Assembly: GCA_002753225.1 (NCBI GenBank)
Contig: PDZS01000014.1
Span: 1 to 64,000 of the forward strand
Length of the DNA stretch: 64,000 nucleotides
DNA from: Deltaproteobacteria bacterium YD0425bin51
GTDB lineage: Bacteria > Desulfobacterota > Desulfobacteria > Desulfobacterales > YD0425bin51
Reading direction: 5' to 3'
Of the stretch, positions 12,689 through 22,000 are shown piece after piece; the first letter of the stretch is position 1; every line of letters starts with the position of its first letter. The position numbers were made by a program, and so were the translations under genes. Under the pieces are notes generated by a model that saw nothing but the letters and a program-made list of their open reading frames with translations, was not told the DNA's origin and searched no databases.

Positions 12689-13807
12689 TCATTCAATCAT
12701 AAATGTTTGAGTTTTTCCCTTATCGGTTATACCTTTTGAAATAACTAAATTCTTTCCTTCTTTTATTCCAGCTGCCATAACCTTTTCATCACAATTAATA
12801 CTTTTATGGTTAATTGTTTTCGTTCTAGGATATCTATAATTTATATAAGACGTGAACATAGGATCATGAGTCTTAATTAATTCAAGGCTTGTTTTAGGAT
12901 TAAGCTGGCATTTATCTTGCTGCGATAATAGTTTTTCATTGAATCCTTTTATGATTCCAACAGCAAAATCAGTTTTACGATAGCGGTTAAACCTCTTTTT
13001 CAAATTATATTTTTCCCATTTTGAATCTATATAGCGCCTTACAAAATCATATACATAATTTGCTATTTTAACATTCTGGATTGTCCCATTAATTTCAAGA
13101 ATTTTACCCATTTTACATTTTTCAATAGAATAGGCATTTACCCAAATACAATAGACAAAATAGAAATCCTGAAGAATGTTGGCTAGTGAATAATCTTCCC
13201 TGAAACGCCGTAATTCTGGTTTCCCTAAAAATACATTAACAAAATTTTTCTCTGAGGTTGTTTCAAATAATTCAAGATTATGTTTTAAAATAAGTTCATG
13301 TGATTTTGCCATTGCTGCTTCAGCTTCATGAATATTTTGACTTTCTGCTAATGCCATCAATTTTTTTACGCGTATTAAAATTTTATCATTATAACTTAAA
13401 TCATCATCTTTAATACGATCATGGATCGGTTTATAATCTCCAGATGCTTTGGGATTTGCATGTAATATTTTGCAAGCGTATCGAAATGTCTCTCCATGAT
13501 CTGATTCATTTATTTTAAAACATACTTCTTCTGTCATTTGATGAGCCATTTCATGCAGCAAAACTTCTATTACATCTTCCCAGGGATAATTTACTACAAA
13601 ATCTCTGTTTAAACATATCTCACGCTTGCTTGATGACCAATACCCCAATTTTTTTCCTATATCTTTCAAACTAAATATAGGCATTCTCATTAAGTTTGAG
13701 TATTTTTGATCTATAAGATCTATAGCTTTTTTCCATTCACACATAAGTCCATGTAAAATGCGATGCTCCAACGTTTCATGAATATTTCTTTTGTTTATTA
13801 TTACCAT
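12689..13807 (-). CDS. SprT-like zinc metallopeptidase fused to DUF2786
   Basis: 372-residue protein. The N-terminal part is SprT-like: HEMAH at 85-89 (zinc ligands H85 and H89, catalytic E86) with a downstream HGETF at 104 as probable third ligand. Residues about 140-180 (KILIRVKKLMALAES, then HEAEAAMAKSHELI) match DUF2786, a helical domain often found with SprT-like domains in plasmid and phage-related proteins. The remaining C-terminal half is basic and unassigned. No good ribosome site is visible upstream of the ATG. Role unknown; SprT-family proteins include DNA-protein crosslink proteases, but that function is only an analogy here. Confidence 0.85.
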   Translation of the reverse strand: MVIINKRNIHETLEHRILHGLMCEWKKAIDLIDQKYSNLMRMPIFSLKDIGKKLGYWSSSKREICLNRDFVVNYPWEDVIEVLLHEMAHQMTEEVCFKINESDHGETFRYACKILHANPKASGDYKPIHDRIKDDDLSYNDKILIRVKKLMALAESQNIHEAEAAMAKSHELILKHNLELFETTSEKNFVNVFLGKPELRRFREDYSLANILQDFYFVYCIWVNAYSIEKCKMGKILEINGTIQNVKIANYVYDFVRRYIDSKWEKYNLKKRFNRYRKTDFAVGIIKGFNEKLLSQQDKCQLNPKTSLELIKTHDPMFTSYINYRYPRTKTINHKSINCDEKVMAAGIKEGKNLVISKGITDKGKTQTFMIE

Positions 13808-13828
13808 TCAAATTTTGGTGAGCTGTTA

Positions 13829-13909
13829 TCAATAAATTTCTTTTATATTTATACCCTGCTCTTTTAAAAGCCTTTGAGCAAATTCCAGAGGGTTTTGTGG
13901 TATATTCAT
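13829..13909 (-). CDS. Possible 26-residue small ORF
   Basis: A short ATG frame beginning one base after the stop of the upstream Fe-S fragment (TGA-A-ATG). The predicted peptide starts MNIPQNPLEFAQRLLKEQG and ends KEIY. It resembles no family I recognise. It could be a translationally coupled small protein, the frame-shifted tail of the upstream fragment, or chance. Confidence 0.22.
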   Translation of the reverse strand: MNIPQNPLEFAQRLLKEQGINIKEIY

Positions 13910-13910
13910 T

Positions 13911-14159
13911 TCAGTGTTGCGAGGTTTCATTTAGGTCTAAATTCTTTCGATGTCGACAGGCGCATTTACTAACGCTGATAAAGTGGCCTTGCTCAATAAT
14001 CTGAGTTATATCTTCAAAAGGCCGAATATCACGAATGTCTTTTATGGTCTGTTTAATAGAAACCGCTCTTAAACCCCTTGTTTGTAACTTTAAAACTGAC
14101 TCAGCCATGGCTTCTCTATAATATTTATTTAATATAGTATTATACTCCCGAAAAATCAT
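13911..14159 (-). pseudogene. Truncated regulator/ferredoxin-like fragment
   Basis: About 82 residues from ATG 14159 (a TTG lies one codon upstream). The sequence around residues 60-73 (FISVSKCACRHRKNL) looks like the beginning of a 4Fe-4S region found in anaerobes as ISVSxCxCR followed by further cysteines and a PxxxC motif; here the frame stops about ten residues later and the remaining cysteines are missing. No ribosome site is evident. I therefore call it a broken remnant, although an intact small protein cannot be excluded. Confidence 0.4.
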
Positions 14160-14331
14160 CAAATCAAATCAAATAGTTCTAAATATTGCATTCCCTTCTT
14201 TTCTGGTATTTAAAGTTAGACTTAATCTATTTCATCTATTCCTACAGTTTTATAATTTAGATGTAGATGCAAATGTTCTTGTTTTTTGTGGTGTCTTAAT
14301 ATTATTATAGTAAGTAAGCGTGGTTAAATGT

Positions 14332-14357
14332 CAGGTTAAAAATATTTTTTTAACCTG
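14332..14357. promoter_or_regulatory. Palindrome upstream of the HU gene
   Basis: Eleven-base arms CAGGTTAAAAA (14332-14342) and TTTTTAACCTG (14347-14357) separated by four bases, about 80 bp before the HU start. It could be an operator in the HU promoter region. A terminator for an upstream + strand transcript is less likely because no + strand gene precedes it. Confidence 0.45.
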
Positions 14358-14435
14358 AAAGAGAATAATGCTGCTCAAAACATTATTAGCACAATTCAAG
14401 AACATTTTTATTAAGATTAAGGAGAAAAGAAAAAA

Positions 14436-14717
14436 ATGAACAAAGAACAACTTGTAAATTTCATATCTGAAAAGGCTCAATTAACAAAGGCAGATTCTAC
14501 TAAAGCACTTAACGCACTCATTGAAGGAATATCCTCATCACTTGAAAAAGGTGAAACAGTCACTCTAATAGGCTTTGGAAGTTTAAAAGTGGTCGAAAGA
14601 AAAGCAAAAAAAGGAAGAAACCCGCAAACAGGAAAAGAAATAGATATTCCTGCGTCTAAGGCTGTTAAATTTAGCATAGGCAAGGTGTTAAAAGATAAGG
14701 TGCGTGGAAAGAAATAA
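14436..14717 (+). CDS. hup: HU-family DNA-binding protein
   Basis: 93-residue nucleoid protein of standard HU/IHF length. It begins MNKEQLVNFISEK, has the GFGSLKV turn, the beta-arm signature GRNPQTGKEI near residue 66 and the ending VKFSIGKVLKD. HU dimers bend and compact DNA; the subtype (HU rather than IHF) is assigned from the arm sequence and monocistronic context. AAGGAG lies about 10 bp upstream of the ATG. A palindrome about 80 bp upstream may be regulatory. Confidence 0.95.
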   Translation: MNKEQLVNFISEKAQLTKADSTKALNALIEGISSSLEKGETVTLIGFGSLKVVERKAKKGRNPQTGKEIDIPASKAVKFSIGKVLKDKVRGKK

Positions 14718-14782
14718 ATCTAAATATAAAATCTTACAGGCTGTATTATTTAAATATTCATAATTATAAATGGAAGACAAAG

Positions 14783-15229
14783 ATGTTAAAAATCAAACAA
14801 ATTAAAACTTATTTTATAATTTTATTCTTAATTTTAGGAATTACTATAGTATCTTATGCAGAAGTTATAACAGTAAAGTCAACTGTTGAAATAGCTTCAG
14901 ATGGACGCAGTGCAGATTTAAAGCCTACTGAGTTTTCAGTACCTGATGGCAAATTAGCTGTTATTGTAAAATATTTCTTGGAAAATGCTATCGGAAAAGA
15001 ACCCAAAAAAAATGATAAGCTTGGAGATTCTCAAATCTTTTCTTTTAGTACTTCCAAATATATTCCAGTTTCATATGACCAAAATGGCAACGCAATAACA
15101 ACATTACCTTCAGGGAAATATTCTTTTAAAGTAGGTGGTTATCCAGGTGCTTATGGAACGTTAGCTCTTGAATTTAAAGATGTAATTAAAAAATCAGGAA
15201 TTAATCTTAAAAGTTCAAAAATCCATTAA
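14783..15229 (+). CDS. Secreted protein of unknown function
   Basis: 148 residues with a clear Sec signal peptide (KIKQIK, then a hydrophobic core to about residue 24, then SYA before EVITVKST). The mature part of about 120 residues is rich in beta-prone sequence (TVEIASDGRSADLKP, then YSFKVGGYPGAYGTLALEF) and has no cysteines. I recognise no family. It is probably monocistronic, 65 bp after HU, and ends before a REP-like hairpin that may terminate it. Confidence 0.75.
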   Translation: MLKIKQIKTYFIILFLILGITIVSYAEVITVKSTVEIASDGRSADLKPTEFSVPDGKLAVIVKYFLENAIGKEPKKNDKLGDSQIFSFSTSKYIPVSYDQNGNAITTLPSGKYSFKVGGYPGAYGTLALEFKDVIKKSGINLKSSKIH

Positions 15230-15287
15230 CTATACTTTTGCAGTTTTTAGTAACTTATTTAAATAACCTATTACAAAAATATTGGAA

Positions 15288-15317
15288 CCTTCATTCCCGC
15301 CTTAGCGGGAATGAAGG
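15288..15317. repeat. REP-like palindrome between convergent genes
   Basis: Perfect 13-base arms (15288-15300, CCTTCATTCCCGC, and 15305-15317) with loop CTTA. It is much richer in G+C than its surroundings and belongs to the widespread class of CATTCCCGC/GCGGGAATG bacterial palindromes. It lies between the convergent secreted-protein and phytochelatin synthase genes and could act as a bidirectional terminator. A related element is at 61231-61298. Confidence 0.75.
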
Positions 15318-15425
15318 AAAAAATGCAAAACTATAGTCATTAAATTAGGAATACAAAAACTAAAATATCTAATGACATCAAAAGATTTAAATTAAGCTTT
15401 TTGAAGCCTTATAGTATGGTTAAAG

Positions 15426-16181
15426 TTAAGCTAAAATTATGGCAATATAGCCACCGCTTCCAAATCCGAATGGCTTTAATAAGTGGTTATAGTTACTAGA
15501 AAGTCCTTCATAGAATATATCAAAACTAATTTTATAGGGTCTTACTTGCTCAGGGTCTACATCAAGCATTATAATGTCACCACTTTGGATATCAAAAGCC
15601 CCTACAGGAGAAATATGAGGGATATTAAGTGTCTGAACAAATGCCCCTTGATCAAAGTGAGCAATAATAAGACAATTACCTTTTCTCTCAAATTCAATCA
15701 GCCTGGTTAATAATTTATTTTTTATCTTTTGCGCTTTATCATAATCTTTAGATGCCTGAACTATTTCAATTGCTTTGTAATTTATTCCATAAGCATCAAG
15801 GCTGTCTTTCAAAACTTCTCCAAGAACAGATAAAGGTAAGCCACGTTTACCATTATCTCCTTTTTCACTCATTCTTTTTTTCCAATTTGCTGTTTTTACT
15901 TTCTCAAGAATGGCTTTCTGTGTTACTAAAACATGCTTATTCATTTGTTGTTCTATGATAGCATTTATAACAGAAACTACAGTTGCCACTGAGCATGAAG
16001 CTTCATGATACTGCTTAACATGATATTTGATAAGAGAAGCTTTAAGTGGATTACCTTCTGCAATTATTTGATTTTTAATATATATAGCTCTATTACTGCC
16101 GAATGAACCTGTACCGGTTATTTTATGAAAAATGTAGGGGACATAAAAGCATGAGTATATAAACATCTTACGCAAATTCAT
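15426..16181 (-). CDS. Phytochelatin synthase-like cysteine peptidase/transpeptidase
   Basis: 251-residue protein of the phytochelatin synthase fold (papain-like). The catalytic triad is recognisable: C63 in EASCSVATV, H189 in IPHISPVGAFD and D207 in IMLDVDPE, in the order and spacing of plant and cyanobacterial enzymes. Bacterial members lack the C-terminal cysteine-rich half of plant enzymes, as here, and typically cleave glutathione or glutathione conjugates to gamma-Glu-Cys rather than make long phytochelatins. The N-terminus has a hydrophobic stretch (about residues 6-19) that could be a signal anchor. The gene stands alone; no metal-resistance genes adjoin it. Confidence 0.87.
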   Translation of the reverse strand: MNLRKMFIYSCFYVPYIFHKITGTGSFGSNRAIYIKNQIIAEGNPLKASLIKYHVKQYHEASCSVATVVSVINAIIEQQMNKHVLVTQKAILEKVKTANWKKRMSEKGDNGKRGLPLSVLGEVLKDSLDAYGINYKAIEIVQASKDYDKAQKIKNKLLTRLIEFERKGNCLIIAHFDQGAFVQTLNIPHISPVGAFDIQSGDIIMLDVDPEQVRPYKISFDIFYEGLSSNYNHLLKPFGFGSGGYIAIILA

Positions 16182-16424
16182 ATTTCATTTCCCAATTAAA
16201 ATATGTCTAAAATAGCAGGACATAATATCCCTTTCTCTGATTTCCTATAATTAATTTAAATTAAAATGAAAGGCTCTTCAATCTTTTTTGTGGAAAGATG
16301 TTTAATTTTATTTTTAAATTGTGGTAAACTTTTGTCTATTATATATATAACCTAAAAAAGCAGAAAATGTATACCATCGCTGAAAATATTTTTTTTGGTA
16401 TTAAATGAATAAAAAAGGATTGAA

Positions 16425-16976
16425 ATGGCAGGCCATCATTTAATTTTAGGTAAATTAACCGATTATTTAACTGGAGAAATTGTGGATGATACGCTTGATG
16501 AGAGATATCATCAAAAAATAGCCAGAATGCTGATAGAAGAAAAAGGATATTTAAAGCAGGAGATTGTATCCCGCATACGCTTAATGGTTCAAACTTCAGA
16601 TAAAAAAGCAACCGTACCAGTAAATTTTAAAATTAATTTAAATGATAAAACAAAGATGATCATTAAATTCGGACCAGGGTCATTGGTAACAAGGGAACGT
16701 TCTCTTTTAGGCATTTCAAGGCTTCTGGAAGCTTATCAAATACCGATAACTGTAATTACAAACGGTGAAGATGCTCATATCTTAAATGCTGAAACAGGAA
16801 AGCTAATCGGGTCAAGTCTTCAATCTATACCATCAAAATATGAATTGGAATATTTAACATCATCTGCAGGATTTCAAGTTATTTCAAAAAAACGAATTGA
16901 AATAGAGTCCAGAATTGTATATGCATATGAAGTGGATGACATTTGCCCCTGTGATGATACTATTTGCCGCTTATAA
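16425..16976 (+). CDS. HsdR N-terminal-like domain protein
   Basis: 183-residue stand-alone protein matching the type I restriction enzyme R-subunit N-terminal domain (HSDR_N_2 class): basic helical start (YHQKIARMLIEEKGY), strand-rich core with KFGPGSLVTRERS and ITNGEDAHILNAETGK. The C-terminus ends in a small cysteine cluster (CPCDDTIC). There is no helicase motor, HsdM or HsdS nearby, so this is not a restriction system; such solo proteins are common in Desulfobacterota and their role is not established. Convergent with the imuC gene. Confidence 0.75.
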   Translation: MAGHHLILGKLTDYLTGEIVDDTLDERYHQKIARMLIEEKGYLKQEIVSRIRLMVQTSDKKATVPVNFKINLNDKTKMIIKFGPGSLVTRERSLLGISRLLEAYQIPITVITNGEDAHILNAETGKLIGSSLQSIPSKYELEYLTSSAGFQVISKKRIEIESRIVYAYEVDDICPCDDTICRL

Positions 16977-17004
16977 TAATTTCCATATAGAAGGATTGGA
17001 TAAT

Positions 17005-20004
17005 TTAGGGTGCAGATAAAATTCTAATTAAACTGCTTACATTTAATGTTACTGCACTCCAGTCTTCTTCAACTTTTCCATATAAAATATAAGGCTGATC
17101 ATGATGTATAATATAACTAAATTTTTTGTAAGCATCCGTAAAAAAGATTGTTTCAAATATCCCTGTTTCATCTTCAAAAGTTAGAAATTCCATTGGTTCG
17201 CCATATTTTGTATATGTTAATTTGCCAGTTATTAACCATGCTGCAATAGATATTGACTTCCCGATATATCTTGATAAATTCACTGCCTTTATTATGTTCT
17301 TATCTTTTAATCTATCATAAAACAATTCCATTGGATGTTTTTTACATAAAAAAGTTAGTACCAAATATTCTTTTTTTAATCTATCATTGTAATCATCTGG
17401 CGGCAAAGATGGCAATGAACAATTGTTTAGATTCTCATTAAAAAGCATTTTGTTTGTGGGTAAATTATGTTTTGTTTTTTGCCAGTAATTATAATCCCAT
17501 AGAAGTCTTGCCCTATTATTATCTTGAGCAAAACAATCAAAAGCTCCGCAGTTTATTAAAGCCCTTATTTCTGACTCATCAGGTTGTATTCGGTTTAAAA
17601 AATCTTTCATATCACTAAAACATCTTTTACTCCTCTGCAATATAATATTTTCCTGGGTTTTTAATGAAAGACCTTTGATTGATAAAAGCCCCACCCAAAT
17701 AGTCTTTTCTTTTCCCGTCCATTTAATATAGCTTTTATTAACATCTGGAGCCACGATAGTTATCCCCAAGCGCTTTGCTTCTGAAACATAAGCAAACGGA
17801 CTGTAAAAACCTCCTTGGTTGCTTAAAACAGCAGCCATGAACTCAGCAGGAAAATGTACTTTAAGGTAAGCTGCCTGAAATGAAACTTTTGCATATGATG
17901 CGCTATGAGGTTTGCAGAATGAATATCCGTCAAAGCTCATAATCATTTTCCATATATCATCAATTTCGTTTAATTTTAACCCTTTTAACCTTGCTCCTTC
18001 TGCAAATTCATCATAAAAATCTTTTAAAATTTGCTTTTTATCTTTTTTAGATAAAATTTTTCTTAAATTATCTGCTTTATCATGAGAAAAGCCTGCAATT
18101 GCAACAGCTGTCTTTGAAACATCTTCCTGATATACCATTATCCCAAATGTCTCATTTAAAACTCCTGATAAAAGAGGATGAATTGGCTCAAATAATCCGC
18201 CATGAAGGCGGCTGATATATTCTTTAATATAATCATTTGCAGCAGGTCTTATTATGCTGCTGTGAATTACCAAATGCTCAAAATCCCCTACTCTTGTCTT
18301 TTTTTGCAAAAGCCTCATTGCCGGGCTTTCAATATAAAAACACCCCATGGTCTCACCATGTGATACTACTTCCTGAGTAGCGAAATCATCTTCTGGTTCC
18401 CATTTAGATTCATCAAACTCTATACCATTTTTATGGATGTTTAAAATTGCATCTCTTATAACACCTAAACTTCTGTTTCCCAAAAGGTCTATTTTTACTA
18501 ATCCTGCCTGTTCTGTTCCTTCTTTCTCCCATTGAATTATATTTACTCCTTTTGATGCTTTTTCTAAAGGTACATATGAATCAATTGGATCTGGAGTAAT
18601 AATAATTCCTCCAGGATGAACCGAAAGATACCTTGGAATTCCTATAATTTTTTGGGCAATTGATAAAATTTGAGGCCAAGGTTCTGGGAAATCAACTGTT
18701 TTAAATGCAGGATGATTTTTGAGCTGAGATATAAGTTCCAGGTCTAATTCATCTGTTCTCCAAAACCATGGCATACGTTTTGAAACTTGATTTATCTCTG
18801 ATTCAGTTAGACCATAAACTTTAGCAACTTCTCTAATTGCCATTCGCGGCTGAAACATGACATGATTTGCAACCATTGCGCAATGTCTGTCAAATTTTTG
18901 AAAAACTGATTTTATTACCATATCTCTTTCATCCCATGCAAAATCAATGTCTATATCAGGAGGATCAATGCGTCCTGGATTTAAAAATCTCTCAAAATAT
19001 AAATTATGTTTAATTGGACATACATTTGTAATGAAAAGAGAATATGCAACAAGAGATGCAGCACCTGAACCTCTTCCACATGTTCTTGGGCTGCTTGCCA
19101 CAATGTCTTTTACTATTAAAAAGTAACTTGCAAATCCCATATCTCCAATAATTTTCAATTCATGCTCAAGGCGGTTTATAACATTTTGGGGCAAATTATT
19201 TCCATAACGCTTTTTAGCTCCCAAATAAGCAGATTCACGCAGATAGCCTAAAGCATCTTTTAAATTTAAGTCTTTATATGCCGGAAAAACTATCCCAAAA
19301 GATGGTCCTGTAAAGCTTATTTTTTCTGCAATTTTATAAGTATTTTCTACTGCTTTTGGATAAATTGAAAATCTTTTTAGATATTCACAAGAATTTGCAA
19401 GATAAGAATCATTTGCTGCCATATCTTCTGCTTTTAGCAACGATAATGTTCTATTTAAACCAATAGCTCTTAGCATCTTATGGACATTATATTCATTCAC
19501 AGTCAAAAAATAGCTACCAGGGGCTCCGACTATAGGGATTCCAAGTTCATTGCATGTTTTGCATAATGGATGAGATAAAGAAAGAGGATTCCTTTCCATT
19601 ACTCCATAAACCATTATCCCATATTCATGCCATTTTAAAATAAGTTCTATGTTATTGGTTAAAAACAATAAACCTCTGTAATGATTAATTACAGAGGTTT
19701 TAATATCAAATGTGTCATCTAAATGACGCTTTGTTATAAGGCGGCAGAGATTGGAGTAACCCTCTTTAGTTGCTGCAAGACAGATTGCTCTTTGAGATTT
19801 ATCATCTATTATTTCTGCACCAATAATCGGGGTTATACCTTCTTTTTTGCAAGAATTTAAAAATGTCCATAAGCCATAAAGATTATTTGTATCTGTAATA
19901 GCAATCTTATTGTATCCTAACCTTTTAGCATTTGCACAAATATCTTTAATGGAGCTTGTTCCATACATTAAGGAGTAATTTGATCTTACAATTAATGGAA
20001 CCAT
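17005..20004 (-). CDS. dnaE2: Error-prone DNA polymerase III alpha subunit (ImuC/DnaE2)
   Basis: 999-residue C-family polymerase, slightly short for DnaE2 (about 1050). The catalytic aspartates are present at about residues 349-356 (PPDIDIDF), together with SPRTCGRGSGAAS and the SYAKVSFQAAYLK fingers motif, then a C-terminal OB-fold region. The PHP domain is degenerate: the N-terminal HxH motif is replaced (LIVRSNYS), so no proofreading PHP nuclease is expected. It is the last gene of lexA-DUF72-imuB-imuC, two bases after imuB, the typical SOS mutasome layout. It performs translesion synthesis with ImuB and the sliding clamp, and is induced by DNA damage through the adjacent LexA. Confidence 0.93.
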   Translation of the reverse strand: MVPLIVRSNYSLMYGTSSIKDICANAKRLGYNKIAITDTNNLYGLWTFLNSCKKEGITPIIGAEIIDDKSQRAICLAATKEGYSNLCRLITKRHLDDTFDIKTSVINHYRGLLFLTNNIELILKWHEYGIMVYGVMERNPLSLSHPLCKTCNELGIPIVGAPGSYFLTVNEYNVHKMLRAIGLNRTLSLLKAEDMAANDSYLANSCEYLKRFSIYPKAVENTYKIAEKISFTGPSFGIVFPAYKDLNLKDALGYLRESAYLGAKKRYGNNLPQNVINRLEHELKIIGDMGFASYFLIVKDIVASSPRTCGRGSGAASLVAYSLFITNVCPIKHNLYFERFLNPGRIDPPDIDIDFAWDERDMVIKSVFQKFDRHCAMVANHVMFQPRMAIREVAKVYGLTESEINQVSKRMPWFWRTDELDLELISQLKNHPAFKTVDFPEPWPQILSIAQKIIGIPRYLSVHPGGIIITPDPIDSYVPLEKASKGVNIIQWEKEGTEQAGLVKIDLLGNRSLGVIRDAILNIHKNGIEFDESKWEPEDDFATQEVVSHGETMGCFYIESPAMRLLQKKTRVGDFEHLVIHSSIIRPAANDYIKEYISRLHGGLFEPIHPLLSGVLNETFGIMVYQEDVSKTAVAIAGFSHDKADNLRKILSKKDKKQILKDFYDEFAEGARLKGLKLNEIDDIWKMIMSFDGYSFCKPHSASYAKVSFQAAYLKVHFPAEFMAAVLSNQGGFYSPFAYVSEAKRLGITIVAPDVNKSYIKWTGKEKTIWVGLLSIKGLSLKTQENIILQRSKRCFSDMKDFLNRIQPDESEIRALINCGAFDCFAQDNNRARLLWDYNYWQKTKHNLPTNKMLFNENLNNCSLPSLPPDDYNDRLKKEYLVLTFLCKKHPMELFYDRLKDKNIIKAVNLSRYIGKSISIAAWLITGKLTYTKYGEPMEFLTFEDETGIFETIFFTDAYKKFSYIIHHDQPYILYGKVEEDWSAVTLNVSSLIRILSAP

Positions 20005-20006
20005 GT

Positions 20007-21188
20007 TTATAGGTTTTGTAGAGGATATGTCCTGCCATTAAAAATTGCCTCTTTTCCAAAACGGCTCCTTATATCATCAATGGCAGAGATTAATTTTGTA
20101 AGTTTTTCTGTTTTTTTCCTGTCGCAAGAAAACAATTCCATTTGTGCAGGAGGAAATGTAAGTTTATCGCACACTATGCGGACATGACGGATTCGTATCC
20201 TTCTAACCCAAGCTAAATAAAAGACTTTAAGGCAAAATTCAAATAGAATTATGTCATTTGCAGTTTGTGGTTTTATACCTATACTTCTTATAATTCTTTT
20301 TCCGTCTGAATAACTTATAAATATTCCTATACGCCCGGCAGCTAGTCTTCGCTTGCGAAGTTCTAAGCCAATTTGTTCCACTAAATAATATAATATGCTT
20401 TCCAATGTAGATACATCGTTTGTGTCATCGTGAAACTCATGCTCAAAAATTACTTTAGGCTGTTTCTGATCTACAGGTAATACATCGGAAGAATCAACAC
20501 CCCTTGCAATCTCATAAATTACTCTCCCTTTTGAACCAAAAAGAACCTGTAACTGTAATAAATTTAAAGCAACTATTTGATATGTAAATTTAAAGTTCAG
20601 CTCCTGAAATTTTATTAGCTCTGTATTTTCTATCCCAGGTATGAGATGAATTGGAACTGGAGAGATAAAAGCTTCTTCTTCTCCGCATGCAACAATGTAT
20701 TCTCCATCTGGTTTAACCAATCTGCTCGCAACTTTTGCCAAGAGCTTGTTTGGTGCAACAGACCATATGGGATCAACTCCAATATCTGACTTGATGTTTT
20801 TACGAACATTCCATGCAATATCCATTGGTGTTCCAAATGCTTTTTGCGTTCCTGTGACATCTGCAAATAAATGACCGTCATGTTCGCCAGTCTCTATAAG
20901 GGGAGTAAAAGGAATTAAATATTTCAAAACAGCTCTCATGGCTCTTTCATAACGATCCATATGAGGTGATAAAATTAATGCTTCTTTGCAAAATCGCTTT
21001 GCAGTCAATGCAGACATACCTTTTCTAACTCCTGACTGGTATGCTTCTTCACTCAAATCATATACAACACCTCTTGCAGAGCATTCAGGAGCAATTATTA
21101 AAGGCCTGTTTTTAAGCCTACTGTCAATCTTTCTTTCTACTGCAACAGCAAAATCTGCAATGTTTAAATGGATTATTGCACGTTCCAT
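20007..21188 (-). CDS. imuB: ImuB-like Y-family polymerase homologue, catalytically dead
   Basis: 393-residue DinB/UmuC-fold protein. The metal-binding carboxylates of active Y-family polymerases are missing: the first Asp is N9 (HLNIADFAVAVE), and the usual SxDEAFLD reads HDGHLFAD, putting G105 and H106 at the catalytic DE positions while D110 is kept. This is diagnostic of ImuB, an adaptor rather than a polymerase. A clamp-binding pentapeptide QMELF is at 349-353, which recruits the mutasome to the beta clamp. Shorter than many ImuB proteins. The start overlaps the DUF72 stop by 16 bases and imuC follows two bases after the end. Confidence 0.9.
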   Translation of the reverse strand: MERAIIHLNIADFAVAVERKIDSRLKNRPLIIAPECSARGVVYDLSEEAYQSGVRKGMSALTAKRFCKEALILSPHMDRYERAMRAVLKYLIPFTPLIETGEHDGHLFADVTGTQKAFGTPMDIAWNVRKNIKSDIGVDPIWSVAPNKLLAKVASRLVKPDGEYIVACGEEEAFISPVPIHLIPGIENTELIKFQELNFKFTYQIVALNLLQLQVLFGSKGRVIYEIARGVDSSDVLPVDQKQPKVIFEHEFHDDTNDVSTLESILYYLVEQIGLELRKRRLAAGRIGIFISYSDGKRIIRSIGIKPQTANDIILFEFCLKVFYLAWVRRIRIRHVRIVCDKLTFPPAQMELFSCDRKKTEKLTKLISAIDDIRSRFGKEAIFNGRTYPLQNL

Positions 21189-22000
21189 TTTTCAACCAAT
21201 TGTTTATCAAATAATTTTTCCTTTAAATTTTGAGCATTTTTTGGAGCCTGACCTCTCACATGATTATTAAAAAAAATTACGCCTTTTTTGCTTTTATCTT
21301 TTATTTGCTCTATAAAAGTAACCCATTCATCAATCTCTTCATCTTTATAATCATAATCAAATTGAAGTTGCATATTGCCAGAATTCCAACCTTTTGCATT
21401 TCTTCCGTGAAAACGGATATAAAAAAGATTAGGATTTGTTATAACGTCAAGTCTTGGAAATAATCCTGAAATATTTGGCTCATCTACAATAACAAGACTT
21501 ATTTGACGTTTTATAAATTCACTAAAAACTTTATCACAAGCCCAAAAAGCATTACGAAATTCAACAGCAAGAGGGAGTCCATCTAATTCATCTAAAAGAG
21601 AAGCTAAATAAAAACGATTTTTTGCAATCCGTTCAAAAGATTTAGGAAACTGCAATAAAATTGCAATAAGCTGTTTTGTTTCCATTAAAGGAGAAATCCC
21701 TTCCTTAAACTTAGCAACATTCTTTTTCCATTGCTCATGGTCAATTTCATGTGTAAGTGTCCTTGTTAATTTAGCTGTAAACGAAAAATCTTGAGGGGCT
21801 TGCTTTTGCATTCTTTCTATGGACTGTGATTTTGGCATTTGATACCATGTATAATTCAATTCTGTAATGGAGAATTTTTGAGAATAAAGACTTAGCATTT
21901 GGGATGCTTTTGTATTTTGCTTGTAGAATCCAGCATCTACCCATTCAGGATAGGAATATCCGCTTGTACCGATCAAAATTTTACAGTCACACGATTTCAT
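21173..22000 (-). CDS. DUF72 (YecE-like) protein in SOS cassette
   Basis: 275-residue TIM-barrel protein of the DUF72/YecE family: ILIGTSGYSYPEW at the N-terminus, ITELNYTWY, FSFTAKLTRTLTHE, a central LAVEFRN strand and YIRFHGRN near residue 190. The family has no firmly established biochemical activity. Its start overlaps the lexA stop by four bases (ATGA) and its end overlaps the imuB start, so it is translationally coupled inside the LexA operon. The position suggests a role in the damage response, though DUF72 genes are not a standard part of imuAB-dnaE2 cassettes, where imuA usually sits. Confidence 0.88.
   Translation of the reverse strand: MKSCDCKILIGTSGYSYPEWVDAGFYKQNTKASQMLSLYSQKFSITELNYTWYQMPKSQSIERMQKQAPQDFSFTAKLTRTLTHEIDHEQWKKNVAKFKEGISPLMETKQLIAILLQFPKSFERIAKNRFYLASLLDELDGLPLAVEFRNAFWACDKVFSEFIKRQISLVIVDEPNISGLFPRLDVITNPNLFYIRFHGRNAKGWNSGNMQLQFDYDYKDEEIDEWVTFIEQIKDKSKKGVIFFNNHVRGQAPKNAQNLKEKLFDKQLVEKWNVQ

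Noticed and set aside
14332..14357. Rho-independent terminator
   Set aside because: There is no + strand gene upstream and the T-tract is inside the right arm, so an operator before HU is more plausible.
16425..16976. Type I restriction system
   Set aside because: Only an HsdR N-terminal-like domain is present; there is no motor domain, HsdM or HsdS in the window.
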